Of a stretch of DNA of 64,000 nucleotides, positions 31,752 through 40,236 are shown piece by piece. Made by a program: the position numbers and the translations under genes. Every line of letters starts with the position of its first letter. Positions within the stretch are counted from its first letter, which is position 1. The notes under the pieces were generated by a model that saw only the letters and a list, made by a program, of their open reading frames with translations, did not search any database and was not told where the DNA came from. This stretch comes from Bin87 sp034423115 (GTDB taxonomy: Bacteria; Chloroflexota; Dehalococcoidia; Lucifugimonadales; UBA3495), in contig DAOUJD010000044.1 in NCBI GenBank assembly GCA_034423115.1, forward strand, positions 1-64,000, given 5' to 3'.

Positions 31752-33164
31752 ATGACCTCCCCCATAAAATTCGGCACCGATGGCTGGCGGGGCATCATCG
31801 CTGACGACTTCACCTTTGCCAACGTGGCGCGCTGTTCCCAGGGCTTGGCCGACTACCTTCGCGCCACTGGCGCCGCTCGCCAGGGCTTGGTGGTCGGCTA
31901 CGACACGCGGTTTGCATCGCGGGAGTTTGCCGAAACCGTGGCGTCGGTGGTGTCGGGCAATGAGATCCCGGTGTATCTATGCAGCGAGCCCGTTCCGACT
32001 CCCGTGGTCAGCCATCACGTTGTCCATCGCGGCGCGGCCGGCGGTGTGGTGATCACCTCGAGTCACAATCCGGCCGCATGGAGCGGTTTCAAGTTCAAGT
32101 CCGTCGAAGGAGGAAGCGCGAGCCAGTCCATGACCGATGTCCTCGAGCTGTGCATCGACTCGTCAGGAGAACCCAAGCGGCTAGCCCTCCACGAGGGGCG
32201 AGACTTGGGCTTGGTGCAGGATACCGACCCCACGCCGGCGTACCGGGAATCCATAGCCGCCTTGGTCAATCTGGATGCCATCCGCGCCGCCGGCCTCAAC
32301 GTGCTGGTGGATGCCATGCACGGCGCGGGAGCCGGCTATTTCGCCGACTTCCTTCGGGGCGGGAAAACATCGGCGGAGGAGCTTAGGTCCGAACCCAACC
32401 CGGCGTTCCCCGGCATGGCGCAACCCGAACCAATCGCGCACAACCTCTCGGAGCTGTGCCGCCAGGTCCCCGCCGACGGAGCATCCGTGGGTTTGGCACT
32501 GGACGGCGACGCTGACCGCATCGGCCTCGTGGATGAAAACGGCCGCTTCGTCAGCACCTTGGAAGTGTTTTCCCTGCTGGCGCTCTACCTGCTGGAACGC
32601 GGCGACCGCGGCCCGTTGGTGAAAGGCGTCACAGCCTCCCTGATGCTGAACAAACTGGCCGAGAAATACGGCGTCGGAATTTCCGAGATGCCCGTGGGAT
32701 TCAAGAACATCGGCCCCCGCTTCGTTGCCGACGACGCCATCCTGGGCGGCGAGGAGAGCGGCGGGTATGCTTTCCGTGGGCACATCCCTGAAAGAGACGG
32801 CATCCTCAGCGGTCTGTACCTGTTGGAGTTCATGGCCACCAGCGGCCTCTCCGCGTCGGGCATGGTACGCCGCTTGTTCGATACAGTAGGCGAGCACCAC
32901 TACCAGCGGCGCGATGTCAAGTTCGATCCCGATGCTCGGTCATCCATAATGGATCGACTGACCAAATCCCCGCTGACCGAACTGGCCGGGATGCCTGTCC
33001 GCGGCATGGACGAAATTGACGGCCGACGTTGGTTGGTCGACGCTGGTTGGGTTGCCGCCCGTTTTTCTGGCACCGAGCCGTTGCTCCGAATTTATTGCGA
33101 AGCCGACACGACCGCCCACGTGCAGGCGCTCCTGGACGCCATGGAGGTTCACCTGGGAGTCTGA
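31752..33164 (+). CDS. phosphoglucomutase/phosphomannomutase family phosphohexomutase
   Basis: A 470-residue alpha-D-phosphohexomutase. S104 in TSSHNPAAWSGFKFK is the phosphoserine, LDGDADR is the Mg-binding loop, GGEESGG is the sugar-binding loop, and SGTEPLLRIYCEA is the C-terminal phosphate-binding loop. It interconverts 1- and 6-phosphates of glucose or mannose (or glucosamine). The GGEESGG loop favours glucose/mannose over glucosamine, which is GEQSGH in GlmM, but I cannot be certain of the substrate. It is flanked by two RDD membrane protein genes. Confidence 0.88.
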   Translation: MTSPIKFGTDGWRGIIADDFTFANVARCSQGLADYLRATGAARQGLVVGYDTRFASREFAETVASVVSGNEIPVYLCSEPVPTPVVSHHVVHRGAAGGVVITSSHNPAAWSGFKFKSVEGGSASQSMTDVLELCIDSSGEPKRLALHEGRDLGLVQDTDPTPAYRESIAALVNLDAIRAAGLNVLVDAMHGAGAGYFADFLRGGKTSAEELRSEPNPAFPGMAQPEPIAHNLSELCRQVPADGASVGLALDGDADRIGLVDENGRFVSTLEVFSLLALYLLERGDRGPLVKGVTASLMLNKLAEKYGVGISEMPVGFKNIGPRFVADDAILGGEESGGYAFRGHIPERDGILSGLYLLEFMATSGLSASGMVRRLFDTVGEHHYQRRDVKFDPDARSSIMDRLTKSPLTELAGMPVRGMDEIDGRRWLVDAGWVAARFSGTEPLLRIYCEADTTAHVQALLDAMEVHLGV

Positions 33165-33213
33165 GGTAGAACCGCAGCCGCCAACCCAGCGTATCTTGTA
33201 GTGAGGCCACATC

Positions 33214-33546
33214 ATGGAAACCGCCAGCCCGCTCCGCCGGTTGTTCGCGACCATTCTTGACGGAATACTGTTCTTCCTGACCCTCATAATCGGCTACATC
33301 ATCTGGTGGTTGATCGTCCTGGGACGCGGCCAAACTCCCGGCAAGCAGCTGCTGGGAATCTATGCGATCAAACGCGACGGAGATCGGGCCGGTTGGGGGA
33401 CCATGTTTGTCCGTGAAGTCGTCAAACTGGTCGCACACAGCTTCGTGATCGGGTTCTTTGCCGATGCCATCCTTTTGCTTTTGGACGACCAGGACCATCG
33501 CTCATTGTCCGACCGTGTGGCTGGCACAATCATAGTCCGCGACTGA
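33214..33546 (+). CDS. RDD-family membrane protein (copy 2)
   Basis: A 110-residue RDD protein: PLRRLFATILDGILFFLTLIIGYIIWW (first helix with the R and D residues), the classical GQTPGKQLLGIYAIKRDG loop, a hydrophobic LVAHSFVIGFFADAILLLLDD segment, and the terminal RSLSDRVAGTIIV. It is a shorter and more typical RDD than the copy at 31158. It starts 49 bp after the phosphohexomutase gene. Confidence 0.82.
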   Translation: METASPLRRLFATILDGILFFLTLIIGYIIWWLIVLGRGQTPGKQLLGIYAIKRDGDRAGWGTMFVREVVKLVAHSFVIGFFADAILLLLDDQDHRSLSDRVAGTIIVRD

Positions 33547-33641
33547 ATGCGCGCTGGCCCGATTCATTGACTCACATTAATCCTAACCCCAATATCACCT
33601 ACCGCGCTCAATGAGCCGCAGTCTCTGCAGGAGGTGAACCA

Positions 33642-34562
33642 ATGGCTATTCCTGCCAACTCTCCCGATACTTCTCCATCGCTCTTTGACCGTCTCACGGC
33701 GAGGCGCGGCATTTTGATCGCGGTGGGCATCGCCGCGGTCGCCTATGCCATCGCTGTTGTAGGAGCGCTAATCGTGCGCGATTCTACCGGTATTGATAGC
33801 GTCAACCGTTTCGTGGAACTGCTTTCCGGGTCGTCCGGATCCGGCATCAGCAACGTGGGCATCAAGCTGGGATTCGCATTTGCGGTGGGCGCGGCGTCCG
33901 CCGTCAATCCCTGTGGCTTTGCGATGCTGCCCGCTTACCTGGGCCTGTACGTCAGCGGCGGGAACCAGGACGACGAACGGAGGCGACCCTTCCGGCTCGT
34001 CAGTCGGGCCATCATGGTCGGGCTGTCCGTCTCCATCGGGTTCGTTGTGCTTTTTGGGGCGGTCGGGTTGATCCTAGCGTTTGGATCACAGGCGGTGGTA
34101 GTAGCCGCTCTGCCCTGGGTGGGTTTGGCCGTGGGAGTGCTCCTCATCGGAGCCGGCGCATACATGGCCACCGGCGGAAAAATATACACCAGCCTCGCCC
34201 AACGCGCGGCGTCACGGATCGGAGACCCCAGCCAGTTGAACATCCCCGGATACGTGCTGTTCGGCGTCAGTTATGGCCTCGCTTCCTTGAGCTGCACGCT
34301 ACCTCTGTTCCTTGCTGTGCTGGGCGTCGGCGCGGGCCTGTCCTCTGGTTTCCTGGATACGTTGGGTCAGTTCTTGCTGTATGCTGCCGGCATGGGTAGC
34401 GTGATCATGATCCTGACCCTGGGAATGGCCGTAGCGCGCACCGTGCTGTTGCGTTGGATGCGTGCCGCTCTGCCCTACGTCGGGGTTGTCGGCGCCTGGC
34501 TGATGGTGGTAGCGGGCACCTATATCGTATTCTACTGGCTGACTCTCGGAGATCTGCTATAA
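33642..34562 (+). CDS. ccdA: CcdA/DsbD-like cytochrome c biogenesis membrane protein
   Basis: A 306-residue membrane protein of the CcdA/DsbD-beta family. C91 lies in AVNPCGFAMLPAYLGLYVSG and C218 in LASLSCTLPLFLAVLG, the redox-active pair that moves electrons from cytoplasmic thioredoxin across the membrane. About six to seven hydrophobic segments are visible, plus an extra N-terminal one near residue 30. No thioredoxin-like or cytochrome c maturation gene is adjacent, so the extracellular partner is unknown. A GCAGGAGGTG ribosome binding site precedes the ATG. Confidence 0.88.
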   Translation: MAIPANSPDTSPSLFDRLTARRGILIAVGIAAVAYAIAVVGALIVRDSTGIDSVNRFVELLSGSSGSGISNVGIKLGFAFAVGAASAVNPCGFAMLPAYLGLYVSGGNQDDERRRPFRLVSRAIMVGLSVSIGFVVLFGAVGLILAFGSQAVVVAALPWVGLAVGVLLIGAGAYMATGGKIYTSLAQRAASRIGDPSQLNIPGYVLFGVSYGLASLSCTLPLFLAVLGVGAGLSSGFLDTLGQFLLYAAGMGSVIMILTLGMAVARTVLLRWMRAALPYVGVVGAWLMVVAGTYIVFYWLTLGDLL

Positions 34563-34589
34563 AAACAGGGGCGATCCATGGATCGCCCC
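34560..34589 (-). terminator. terminator at the ccdA/minus-strand junction
   Basis: A perfect 22-bp palindrome, GGGGCGATCCA followed by its complement (34568-34589). On the minus strand it is followed by TGTTTTTAT, a good terminator for the small gene at 34626 and the ribosomal operon behind it. On the plus strand the T run is weak (TTGGATTT), so for ccdA it would act less efficiently. Confidence 0.75.
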
Positions 34590-34625
34590 TTGGATTTGCT
34601 GTCCGACGGAACCTATCCGGCTGCG

Positions 34626-34925
34626 TCACTGGGGGACAGTAAAAACCGTTCGCCCATCCGCGTCGTGAGTGTGGTTCGCCAACCCGACCAGTATCCTGTT
34701 GGTTTGGTGGATTGCCTCGTTGGTTTGCTGGATGTCAGCCCGTAGTTCGTTGACGGCGGTGGTCACCCTGTCTATCCTGGTTCCCAGGTTATCAATCTTG
34801 GCGTCTTGGTTCTCGACTCGGTTGACCAGTTTGCCCAGCAGATAACTGCCCCTGATGAGAAGCACAACCACGGTCACGCCCAAACTCACCCCTGCGATAA
34901 CTGAGATGATGACAGCAGGGCTCAT
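34626..34925 (-). CDS. hypothetical small membrane protein with coiled coil
   Basis: A 99-residue protein with one N-terminal membrane helix (AVIISVIAGVSLGVTVVVLLI) and a long heptad-like stretch (VENQDAKIDNLGTRIDRVTTAVNELRADIQQTNEAIHQTN) that should form a coiled coil. I do not recognise a family; the layout resembles many small phage-like or membrane-tethered spacer proteins. It lies 38 bp downstream of rpsI on the same strand, so it may be the last gene of the ribosomal operon. Confidence 0.6.
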   Translation of the reverse strand: MSPAVIISVIAGVSLGVTVVVLLIRGSYLLGKLVNRVENQDAKIDNLGTRIDRVTTAVNELRADIQQTNEAIHQTNRILVGLANHTHDADGRTVFTVPQ

Positions 34926-34963
34926 CAGCGTCCCCCTAGCCTATCTCCCTGGCCTGTAGTCTA

Positions 34964-35374
34964 CTATCGCTTGGTGTACTGCGGAGCCCGTCGGGCGCGC
35001 TTCAGGCCGTATTTCTTGCTTTCTTTGACCCGGGCATCGCGTGTGATGAACCCGGCCCGTCGCAGTCCCGCTTTCAGGTTGGGGTCCGAAACAACTAAAG
35101 CCCGGGCGATACCATGTCGTATGGCCTCGGCTTGCGCGTTGACGCCGCCCCCTTTGACCTGGGCCTGGACGCGGAAACGGCCTATGGTCCCTGAAATGGT
35201 GAAAGCTTCCCGGATCGTCGACTGCCATGGGAGCCAGTTGAAGTACTCCTCCATCGGCTTGTCATTGATTATGATCGCCGTGCCGTCGTCGGGATAGAGC
35301 CTGACTTTTGCGATGGCCGACTTGCGGCGACCTGTCGCATAGAAATACTGTTGCGTTTCGGTCTGCAACACCAT
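34964..35374 (-). CDS. rpsI: 30S ribosomal protein S9
   Basis: A 136-residue S9, reaching the P-site of the 30S subunit with its basic tail. TGRRKSAIAKVRLYPDDGTAIIINDKP, VKGGGVNAQAEAIRHGIARAL and the terminal KKYGLKRARRAPQYTKR are classical. The C-terminal arginine contacts the P-site tRNA. It follows rplM by 46 bp, the universal L13-S9 pair, here appended to the alpha-operon end. Confidence 0.95.
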   Translation of the reverse strand: MVLQTETQQYFYATGRRKSAIAKVRLYPDDGTAIIINDKPMEEYFNWLPWQSTIREAFTISGTIGRFRVQAQVKGGGVNAQAEAIRHGIARALVVSDPNLKAGLRRAGFITRDARVKESKKYGLKRARRAPQYTKR

Positions 35375-35420
35375 TGATTACCTGCCTTCAGTTGGGGAAA
35401 TTTCCAGGAACGCCCAGGGA

Positions 35421-35852
35421 CTAGTCCGGGCTGCCCACTTGGGCTTCATGGGGATGCTGGTCCCCGGCGTACACCCGAAGCCTCCGCAGCATCTGACGCC
35501 CCTGCTTGGTAGACGGCAACATACCCTTCACCGCCAGGTAGACGACGCGTTCGGGACGTTGTTCCATCATATCTCTCATCAGGAACGATTTGAGATTGCC
35601 CACGTATCCGCTGTGCCGGTAGTACATTTTCTGCATCAACTTGCGGCCGGTGATGCGGACCTTGTCGGCGTTTATGACCACGACGTGGCAGCCGGTAATT
35701 ACGTGGGGTGTGTAGGTGGGCTGGTCCTTACCCTGAAGGGCGACGGCAACCTGGCGAGCCAGGCGACCGAGACTGATGCCCGTGGCGTCGATGACTCGCC
35801 AACTGTCCGGTACGTCCCCGGCTTTGGCGAAGTATGTACTAGTACGTTTCAT
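35421..35852 (-). CDS. rplM: 50S ribosomal protein L13
   Basis: A 143-residue L13, an early 23S rRNA-binding assembly protein: WRVIDATGISLGRLARQVAVALQGKDQPTYTPH, GCHVVVINADKVRITGRKLMQKMYYRHSGYVG and the end RLRVYAGDQHPHEAQ. I start at ATG 35852 (MKRTSTYFAKAGD) because it matches the family N-terminus. This start lies inside the last codons of truA (14-bp overlap), suggesting coupled translation. Confidence 0.93.
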   Translation of the reverse strand: MKRTSTYFAKAGDVPDSWRVIDATGISLGRLARQVAVALQGKDQPTYTPHVITGCHVVVINADKVRITGRKLMQKMYYRHSGYVGNLKSFLMRDMMEQRPERVVYLAVKGMLPSTKQGRQMLRRLRVYAGDQHPHEAQVGSPD

Positions 35853-36669
35853 GTTTGTCTTCAACCTTTGGGCCAAAGATGTGGTCGTAATCGGGGTAAT
35901 GAACCGATTTTAGGCACAATCCTTTGGCAGGGAGGGTTCGAATGTGTCCTTGGTTGTGTTCGCGTCCTGCCAGGGTTTCCGCCATGGCGTGTATGGGGAG
36001 TTTTCCTTTGCCGATCTCCAACAATACTGCGTTGGCCCGTCGAATCTGGTGGCGAAGAAAACCGCTAGCAGCACAGTCTATGGTGATCACGTCGGGGTTG
36101 CTTGGATGTCGCTTTATCTCCCACCTGAGAACCTTCCTCACCGCACTCCGGTCAGCCGGATGGCCCGTAGAAATTCGGCGGAAATCCCTTATGCCCAGCA
36201 GGCTGGTTGCCGCTTTTCGGACGCGCTCCAGATCGATGCCTTCAGTTTCCAGGTGGTGCGTACGACGCAGTAGAGGCGATGCAATCTCCCTATTAAGGAT
36301 GCTGTAGCGGTACTCCCTGCATGACGCGTCGAACCTGGAATGAAACTCAAGTGGCACATCTCTGGCTGCTGTCACTCGCACCGACTCGGGCAAATAGAAA
36401 TTCAGAGCGGCTACCAGAGTTCGAGGGTCCAATTCGCTGGGGGTAATGAAATCCACTACCTGTCCCAATGCGTGGGCTCCTGCGTCTGTTCGGCTCGCTC
36501 CTCGAATCCGACTCCGAACGCCGGTCGCCTTTCCAATGGCTGTTTCCAGTTCGTTTTGGATCGTGGGCGAACCCACCTGGAATTGAAAACCGGCGTAATC
36601 CGTCCCTTCATACGCGACGACCAAGGCAACCCGACGTCCCGTTTCCATCAGGGCATTCTCAGATGTCAT
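35839..36669 (-). CDS. truA: tRNA pseudouridine(38-40) synthase TruA
   Basis: A 276-residue pseudouridine synthase acting on positions 38-40 of the tRNA anticodon arm. The catalytic aspartate is in GASRTDAGAHALGQV. AYEGTDYAGFQFQ, the FHSRFDASCREYRYSILN stretch and GFLRHQIRRANAVLLEIGKGKL also match. The exact start is uncertain: ATG 36669 is used, while TTG 36690 and ATG 36648 are alternatives, none with a strong ribosome binding site. It sits between rplQ and rplM, the common rplQ-truA-rplM-rpsI arrangement. Confidence 0.9.
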   Translation of the reverse strand: MTSENALMETGRRVALVVAYEGTDYAGFQFQVGSPTIQNELETAIGKATGVRSRIRGASRTDAGAHALGQVVDFITPSELDPRTLVAALNFYLPESVRVTAARDVPLEFHSRFDASCREYRYSILNREIASPLLRRTHHLETEGIDLERVRKAATSLLGIRDFRRISTGHPADRSAVRKVLRWEIKRHPSNPDVITIDCAASGFLRHQIRRANAVLLEIGKGKLPIHAMAETLAGREHNQGHIRTLPAKGLCLKSVHYPDYDHIFGPKVEDKHETY

Positions 36670-36754
36670 TGAAGCATTGAGCGATGGCAATTCCTCACGT
36701 CGTCGATTTGCTGGGGATCAACAGCTGCGCCAATTGTTGGTAAGTGGCGGGCTA

Positions 36755-37108
36755 TCAAACCAGTTCGATGACAGCCATGGAGGCTCCATCGCCTTGACGC
36801 GGCCCTAATTTGATGATCCGGGTATATCCGCCGGGTCGTTCGGCGTATCGCGGTCCGAGTTCGTCAAACACTTTGGCTACAGCCCTCTTGTTTGGGACTT
36901 TGCTCAAAGCTACCCGTCGGTTGTGGAGGGTTCCCTTTTTCCCGTGGGTGATCAACTTTTCCGCCATCACACGAGTCTCCTTAGCCTTGGCTAACGTCGT
37001 GGTGATACGCTCATGTTCGATCAGATCCACAGTAAGGCCGCGCAGAAGCGCCTTGCGCTGATCCTTGTACCGGCTCAGTTTACGGCCGGCAACGCGATGA
37101 GAGGCCAT
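36755..37108 (-). CDS. rplQ: 50S ribosomal protein L17
   Basis: A 117-residue L17: HRVAGRKLSRYKDQRKALLRGLTVDLIEHERITTTLAKAKETR, then AEKLITHGKKG and the end YTRIIKLGPRQGDGASMAVIELV. It lies near the polypeptide exit tunnel. It follows rpoA after 2 bp, the standard alpha-operon end. Confidence 0.95.
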   Translation of the reverse strand: MASHRVAGRKLSRYKDQRKALLRGLTVDLIEHERITTTLAKAKETRVMAEKLITHGKKGTLHNRRVALSKVPNKRAVAKVFDELGPRYAERPGGYTRIIKLGPRQGDGASMAVIELV

Positions 37109-37110
37109 CG

Positions 37111-38199
37111 TTATTCTCCGTCATCGTCAAAGTCTAGGTCGTCGTCATCGGGGTCGAACACCAGTGTACCGCCGGTAAATCCTCTCACATCGTCGGCGAA
37201 TCCCGGGTCGACCGCAAGGTCGTCGCTGGCGCTGGGGGCATTCACGCCGAGTTCGGCCAATTTGCCCTGCAATTCTTCCAACGATTTCTGTCCGAAGTTA
37301 CGGATATTGAGCAGGTCATCGGCGCTGAGGTCAAGAACTTGACCCACTCGGTCCAGCTTGGCGCGTTTCAGGCAATTCAGCGTACGCGACGACAAATCGA
37401 GCCGCTCAATTGGCATCAGATACACTTCTGACGCCACCGAAAAGTTGCTGGCATCCAGCGTCGCGTCACCAGGGCGACTCAACTGGTTGAACATAAAGAA
37501 ATGCTGGACCAGATTTTCCGAGGCTTCCTGGATTGCGGCCAACGGGGTAATCGCGCCGTCGGTCCATACTTGGAGAATCAGGCGCTCCCAGTCGGTCTGC
37601 TGTCCCACCATCATGCGCTCTACCGAGTATTCGACCCTGCGAACGGGATTGTAAATCGCATCGACCGGCAAAACGCCAACCGGCAATCCGGACGCGGTGT
37701 CCCCCTGGGTTACCTGCTGATAACCCTTGCCGGACTCCACGTTAAACTCGATGGAAAGAGAAACGTCCGGGCTGTCCAGCGTTGCCAGGTGCAATTCGGG
37801 ATTTACGATCTGGAAGTCGCTGGCGGTTGATATGTCACCAGCGCACACCCTGCCCTCGCCGGTTACGTCCAACCGCATCTTGCCGGGTCGTTTCGCCAAG
37901 GCATGGATCCTGATGCGCTTGATGCTCAACAGGAGGTCCATCACCTCTTCTTTTACGCCAGGGATGACGGTGTACTCGTGTGGTACATCTTCGATCTTGA
38001 CCCAGGTTACCGCTGTTCCTTGAATGGAACTCAGCAGCAATCGTCGCAAAGGGTTCCCCACGGTCGTAGCGAACCCGCGCTCCAACGGTTCCAACGCGAC
38101 GCAAGCGTAGGTTTCGTTGCTTTCAATTACCCTGATCGAGGGTGTGGGGATTTCGGGTTCCGATTCCCGCATCGGCGGGAGAATTTGGGGATTTAACAT
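37111..38199 (-). CDS. rpoA: DNA-directed RNA polymerase subunit alpha
   Basis: A 362-residue alpha subunit. The N-terminal dimerisation domain carries LEPLERGFATTVGNPLRRLLLSSIQGTAV and a VEYSVERMMVGQQTDWERLILQVWTDG segment. The C-terminal domain has LDRVGQVLDLSADDLLNIRNFGQKSLEELQGKLAELG, which contacts UP elements and activators. About 40 residues of acidic, Asp-rich tail (DPDDDDLDFDDDGE) follow the usual end. It lies between rpsD and rplQ. Confidence 0.96.
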   Translation of the reverse strand: MLNPQILPPMRESEPEIPTPSIRVIESNETYACVALEPLERGFATTVGNPLRRLLLSSIQGTAVTWVKIEDVPHEYTVIPGVKEEVMDLLLSIKRIRIHALAKRPGKMRLDVTGEGRVCAGDISTASDFQIVNPELHLATLDSPDVSLSIEFNVESGKGYQQVTQGDTASGLPVGVLPVDAIYNPVRRVEYSVERMMVGQQTDWERLILQVWTDGAITPLAAIQEASENLVQHFFMFNQLSRPGDATLDASNFSVASEVYLMPIERLDLSSRTLNCLKRAKLDRVGQVLDLSADDLLNIRNFGQKSLEELQGKLAELGVNAPSASDDLAVDPGFADDVRGFTGGTLVFDPDDDDLDFDDDGE

Positions 38200-38206
38200 T
38201 CAGTGG

Positions 38207-38833
38207 CTACCTCGAGTAGTACTCGACGATGAGGCGGGAATTAATAGTGTCGGGCAATTCATTATCCGGCGGCAGTGATACAATCTGACCTTCCATTTTG
38301 GCGAGATCCAACGACAACCAGGTAGGCAACGTGCGTCGCGGCAGTCCATCGGTCCGATCAGCGAAAAAGTCCCGGTTCTTGGACGTCTCCGTCCAGGAGA
38401 TGGTTTGCCCCTGTTTTACCAGGAACGATGGAATGTCCGTCTTACGCCCGTTTACGGCGAAGTGGCCGTGCTGCACCATTTGGCGGGCCTGTTTGCGGGA
38501 ATCCGCAAACCCCAAATGGTATATGACGTTATCCAGACGACGTTCCAACGTACGGAGCAGGTTGTTGCCCGATATGCCGGGAGTGTTGAAAGCGTCGTTC
38601 ATGTATTTCCGGAACTGGCCTTCCATCACGCCGTACATCTGACGAGCCTTCTGCTTTTCCCTCAGGTGTACGCCATAGTCGGAAACTCTCCGGCGGCGGT
38701 TACCCCCGCCTCCTGGAGGAATATGCCGTCGTTCGATGGCGCATCGGGGCGAAAAACACCGATCTCCTTTGAGGAATAGCTTTTCTCCGGCGCGGCGACA
38801 AAGCCGGCACGATGGTCCCGTATATCTTCCCAT
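38207..38833 (-). CDS. rpsD: 30S ribosomal protein S4, zinc-binding form
   Basis: A 208-residue S4, a primary 16S-binding protein and translational repressor in many bacteria. Cysteines C9, C12, C26 and C31 (CRLC and CFSPRC) keep the zinc site that many S4 proteins have lost. The S4 RNA-binding domain is LERRLDNVIYHLGFADSRKQARQMVQHGHFAVNGRKTDIPS. It lies 7 bp upstream of rpoA in the alpha operon. Confidence 0.95.
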   Translation of the reverse strand: MGRYTGPSCRLCRRAGEKLFLKGDRCFSPRCAIERRHIPPGGGGNRRRRVSDYGVHLREKQKARQMYGVMEGQFRKYMNDAFNTPGISGNNLLRTLERRLDNVIYHLGFADSRKQARQMVQHGHFAVNGRKTDIPSFLVKQGQTISWTETSKNRDFFADRTDGLPRRTLPTWLSLDLAKMEGQIVSLPPDNELPDTINSRLIVEYYSR

Positions 38834-38902
38834 ATCAGTCTTTCCGTTGGTGTTTCGAATTGAAACTCCGGCGGGTGCCGGAGTGCGCGGTTCGGCGGCC
38901 CC

Positions 38903-39286
38903 TTAGACTCTCCGACGTTTAGGTGGTCGGACTCCGTTGTGGGGAATTGGGGTTACGTCCCGGATGCTGGTGACGTACAGTCCTGCCGCCTGCAGAGCGC
39001 GTATAGCAGGTTCCCGCCCTGACCCAGGGCCCTTAATGTAAACGTCGATGTTCCGCATCCCCATGTCAACGCCACGCCGGGCGGCCTGTTCAGCAGCACG
39101 TTGCGCTGCGAACGCCGTCCCCTTACGCGACCCGCGGAAACCGACCGTACCTGAGCTGGTAGATGCCACCACATTCCCATCGGGGTCGGTCAAGCTGACC
39201 AACGTGTTGTTGAACGTGGAGTAGATGTAAGCGCGGCCCTGGGGTATGGACCGGCGCTCTCGCCTTCGGGCACGTGGTCGTGGCAT
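38903..39286 (-). CDS. rpsK: 30S ribosomal protein S11
   Basis: A 127-residue S11 on the 30S platform. GRAYIYSTFNNTLVSLTDPDGNVVASTSSGTVGFRGSRKGT and the end VTSIRDVTPIPHNGVRPPKRRRV are diagnostic. The N-terminus is a short R-rich tail (MPRPRARRRERR). It is encoded between S13 and S4. Confidence 0.95.
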   Translation of the reverse strand: MPRPRARRRERRSIPQGRAYIYSTFNNTLVSLTDPDGNVVASTSSGTVGFRGSRKGTAFAAQRAAEQAARRGVDMGMRNIDVYIKGPGSGREPAIRALQAAGLYVTSIRDVTPIPHNGVRPPKRRRV

Positions 39287-39351
39287 CTGGGGTTACCTCG
39301 TTGGTCAGATCTTTGTCAGGTTTGGCGGAGCAGGTTTGCCCGTGGTGTCCG

Positions 39352-39744
39352 TTACTTCTTGCCACCGGTGCGGCGACCGCGACCGGCCACGGTGCGCCGG
39401 GCGCCCTTGCGCGACCGGGCGTTGGTGCGCGTACGCTGCCCGTGCACGGGGAGGTTTCGCCGGTGACGCAAACCGCGGTAGCTGCCGATGTCTATCAACC
39501 GCCGAATGTTTTCGTTGTGTTCCCGTCGAAGGTCGCCCTCGGTGATGTAATCCTGGTCGACGATCACGCGAATCCTGTCGAGTTGTTCCTCGGAGAGCTC
39601 GCTCATGCGCGGGGGCATCTCGACGTCCAGGTTGGCCTTGCCAACGATTTCAATGGCTTTGGTCGGACCGATACCGTAGATACTGCGCAAAGCGATATGC
39701 GCGCGCTTGCGGTCCGGTACGTCAACTCCCGCGATACGAACCAT
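39352..39744 (-). CDS. rpsM: 30S ribosomal protein S13
   Basis: A 130-residue S13 at the head of the 30S subunit: VRIAGVDVPDRKRAHIALRSIYGIGPTKAIEI and the end GLRHRRNLPVHGQRTRTNARSRKGARRTVAG. ATG 39744, preceded by AGGAGAG, is used; the frame is open upstream but that part overlaps rpmJ and shows no homology. It is the gene after rpmJ. Confidence 0.95.
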   Translation of the reverse strand: MVRIAGVDVPDRKRAHIALRSIYGIGPTKAIEIVGKANLDVEMPPRMSELSEEQLDRIRVIVDQDYITEGDLRREHNENIRRLIDIGSYRGLRHRRNLPVHGQRTRTNARSRKGARRTVAGRGRRTGGKK

Positions 39745-39824
39745 GGCTTCTCTCCTGTGCTGAGCTTGGGGATGTCTGTCAGACCACAAACCGGTTTCGG
39801 TTGTTGGCGGTCTCGCCGGGTTGT

Positions 39825-39938
39825 TCAGCCCTGGCGCTGAGCGTGTTTGGTGTTGACGCAAATGATCCGCACCCGACCCTTGCGGCGGATTATGCGGCAA
39901 CGGTCGCAGCGGGGTTTCACTGATGCGGACACTTTCAT
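39825..39938 (-). CDS. rpmJ: 50S ribosomal protein L36
   Basis: A 37-residue L36 (MKVSASVKPRCDRC then RIIRRKGRVRIICVNTKHAQRQG). C11, C14, C27 and H32 form its zinc site, so this is the zinc-binding form. It lies between infA and rpsM, its standard place, 19 bp after infA. The small size explains why it can be missed by length-filtered gene finding. Confidence 0.95.
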   Translation of the reverse strand: MKVSASVKPRCDRCRIIRRKGRVRIICVNTKHAQRQG

Positions 39939-39957
39939 AGGAAAAGATCCTTCGCTG

Positions 39958-40176
39958 TTACTTGAACCGGTAGGTGATCCGGCCTCGGCTCAGGTCATAA
40001 GGTGAGAGTTCCACCAGTACCCGGTCTCCCGGCAATACCCGTATGAAGTGCATACGGATCTTCCCCGAGATGTGGGCCAGGACCTGGTGGTCATTGGGCA
40101 ACTCAACTCGGAACATGCCGTTGGGCAGTGCTTCAGTAACCTGAGCCTCGACTTCGATCGCTTCTTTTTTTGCCAT
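39958..40176 (-). CDS. infA: translation initiation factor IF-1
   Basis: A 72-residue S1/OB-fold protein that binds the A site during initiation: IEVEAQVTEALPNGMFRVELPNDHQVLAHISGKIRMHFIRVLPGDRVLVELSPYDLSRGRITYRFK matches over its whole length (given here as segments of one continuous frame). I start at ATG 40176, 8 nt after GAAGG; an upstream in-frame start at 40218 would add unrelated residues. It lies between map and rpmJ. Confidence 0.95.
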   Translation of the reverse strand: MAKKEAIEVEAQVTEALPNGMFRVELPNDHQVLAHISGKIRMHFIRVLPGDRVLVELSPYDLSRGRITYRFK

Positions 40177-40236
40177 AAACAAGCCTTCTTTTGCTGCGAC
40201 AGTTCCTCTGAGGGACACTTGCAGCCTATATCAGAA

